64,000 bases of DNA. Source: Arthrobacter sp. MYb23 (lineage in GTDB: Bacteria > Actinomycetota > Actinomycetes > Actinomycetales > Micrococcaceae). Shown in pieces: positions 63,667-64,000 of the stretch. The stretch lies in contig NZ_PCPR01000001.1 in the NCBI RefSeq assembly GCF_002979775.1, forward strand, positions 186,001 through 250,000, given 5' to 3'. Position numbers and translations under genes: made by a program. Under the pieces are notes generated by a model. The model was given only the letters and a program-made list of their open reading frames with translations, had not been told where the DNA came from and did no database searches. The stretch's first letter is position 1; each line of letters starts with the position of its first letter.

Positions 63667-64000
63667 CTAAAAGACCGACCAACCAGTACGCGTGGTGAAT
63701 TCGTCCAGCGCGGCCACGCCGGCCACCGAGTTTCCGGACCTTCCCAATCCAGGGCTCCACACGCTGATGGAGCACTTGTTGGGAACCACCGCCACGATCC
63801 CGCCGCCCACGCCGCTCTTGCCGGGAAGTCCTACCCTGTAGGCAAATTCGCCCGCGGCGTCATAGGTTCCACAAGTGAGCATCACGGCGTTGATCCTCTT
63901 GGTCTGTGCTGGAGACAGCAACAGATTTCCTGCGGCTCCCAGCCCGTTGGACGCGAGGAACCGGGTTGCGAGCGCCAGGTCTTCACAGGTCATGGCCAAG
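63667..64000 (-). CDS. glsA: Glutaminase, C-terminal part (cut by window edge)
   Basis: Serine-dependent beta-lactamase-like glutaminase, converting glutamine to glutamate and ammonia. Only the last about 111 codons are visible; the gene continues beyond the window. MLTCGTYDAAGEFAYRVGLPGKSGVGGGI holds the family K-S-G-V-G-G-G motif and the following SVWSPGLGRSGNSVAG is also conserved. It ends 15 bp before the AlkD-like start. Confidence 0.9.
   Translation of the reverse strand, partial: LAMTCEDLALATRFLASNGLGAAGNLLLSPAQTKRINAVMLTCGTYDAAGEFAYRVGLPGKSGVGGGIVAVVPNKCSISVWSPGLGRSGNSVAGVAALDEFTTRTGWSVF

Overview
The window is high-GC, gene-dense actinobacterial chromosome. Gene content and protein style (twin-arginine and lipobox leaders, a DtxR-type iron box, many GTG/TTG starts, overlapping GTGA/ATGA junctions) fit a soil member of the Micrococcaceae, most likely Arthrobacter in the broad sense (Paenarthrobacter-like). 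That placement is inference from protein character; no marker gene was compared. No prophage, transposase, CRISPR array or rRNA operon is visible. One tRNA gene (Tyr, GTA) is present.

Layout. 1-4.8 kb: C-terminal part of a GH2 beta-galactosidase, an OFA-type MFS transporter and its HxlR regulator. 4.9-7.6 kb: cbs and a cystathionine gamma-synthase/lyase. 7.7-11.1 kb: VOC protein, AlkA-like glycosylase, DrrAB-like ABC exporter. 11.1-12.2 kb: a small cassette with an unknown gene, bounded by diverged copies of the 3' end of the neighbouring acyl-CoA ligase gene. 12.2-18 kb: acyl-CoA ligase, ABM monooxygenase, thioredoxin, a TetR-ABC exporter operon, thioesterase. 18.2-20.8 kb: small genes, a potassium channel, tRNA-Tyr, yajQ. 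20.9-24.5 kb: efeUOB iron uptake operon behind a DtxR/IdeR box. 24.5-32.2 kb: htpX, MFS transporter, a diverged HIT-like gene, a Fur-type regulator with catalase, DUF2461, amino acid permease. 32.4-38.4 kb: alcohol oxidation locus (DUF779, zinc alcohol dehydrogenase, aldehyde dehydrogenase, an AcoR-like GAF regulator) and a ferredoxin-NADP reductase. 38.6-39.6 kb: rarD.

39.8-51.8 kb is the most distinctive region. It is a LacI-controlled polysaccharide utilisation locus: alpha-L-fucosidase (GH29), a DUF2264 enzyme, a Tat/lipoprotein sugar-binding protein and two ABC permeases on one strand; a 2-hydroxyacid dehydrogenase, a LacI repressor and a secreted PL8 lyase on the other. Three palindromic operator candidates lie in its two promoter regions. 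The lyase would cut a uronic-acid polysaccharide outside the cell, the ABC system would import oligosaccharides, and the cytosolic enzymes would dismantle them. The substrate is not known.

52-64 kb: GABA/putrescine catabolism (gabT, aminobutyraldehyde dehydrogenase, divergent PucR regulator), a CynX-type MFS transporter with its own GntR regulator and a perfect operator-like palindrome, a sulfur/siroheme cluster (siroheme synthase, second ferredoxin-NADP reductase, metallo-beta-lactamase-rhodanese fusion), an AlkD-like DNA alkylation repair protein, and the C-terminal part of glutaminase running off the window.

Two further traits run through the window. Short tandem repeats of 15-21 bp occur at several intergenic and coding sites. 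Two dispersed intergenic sequence families lie just after gene 3' ends.
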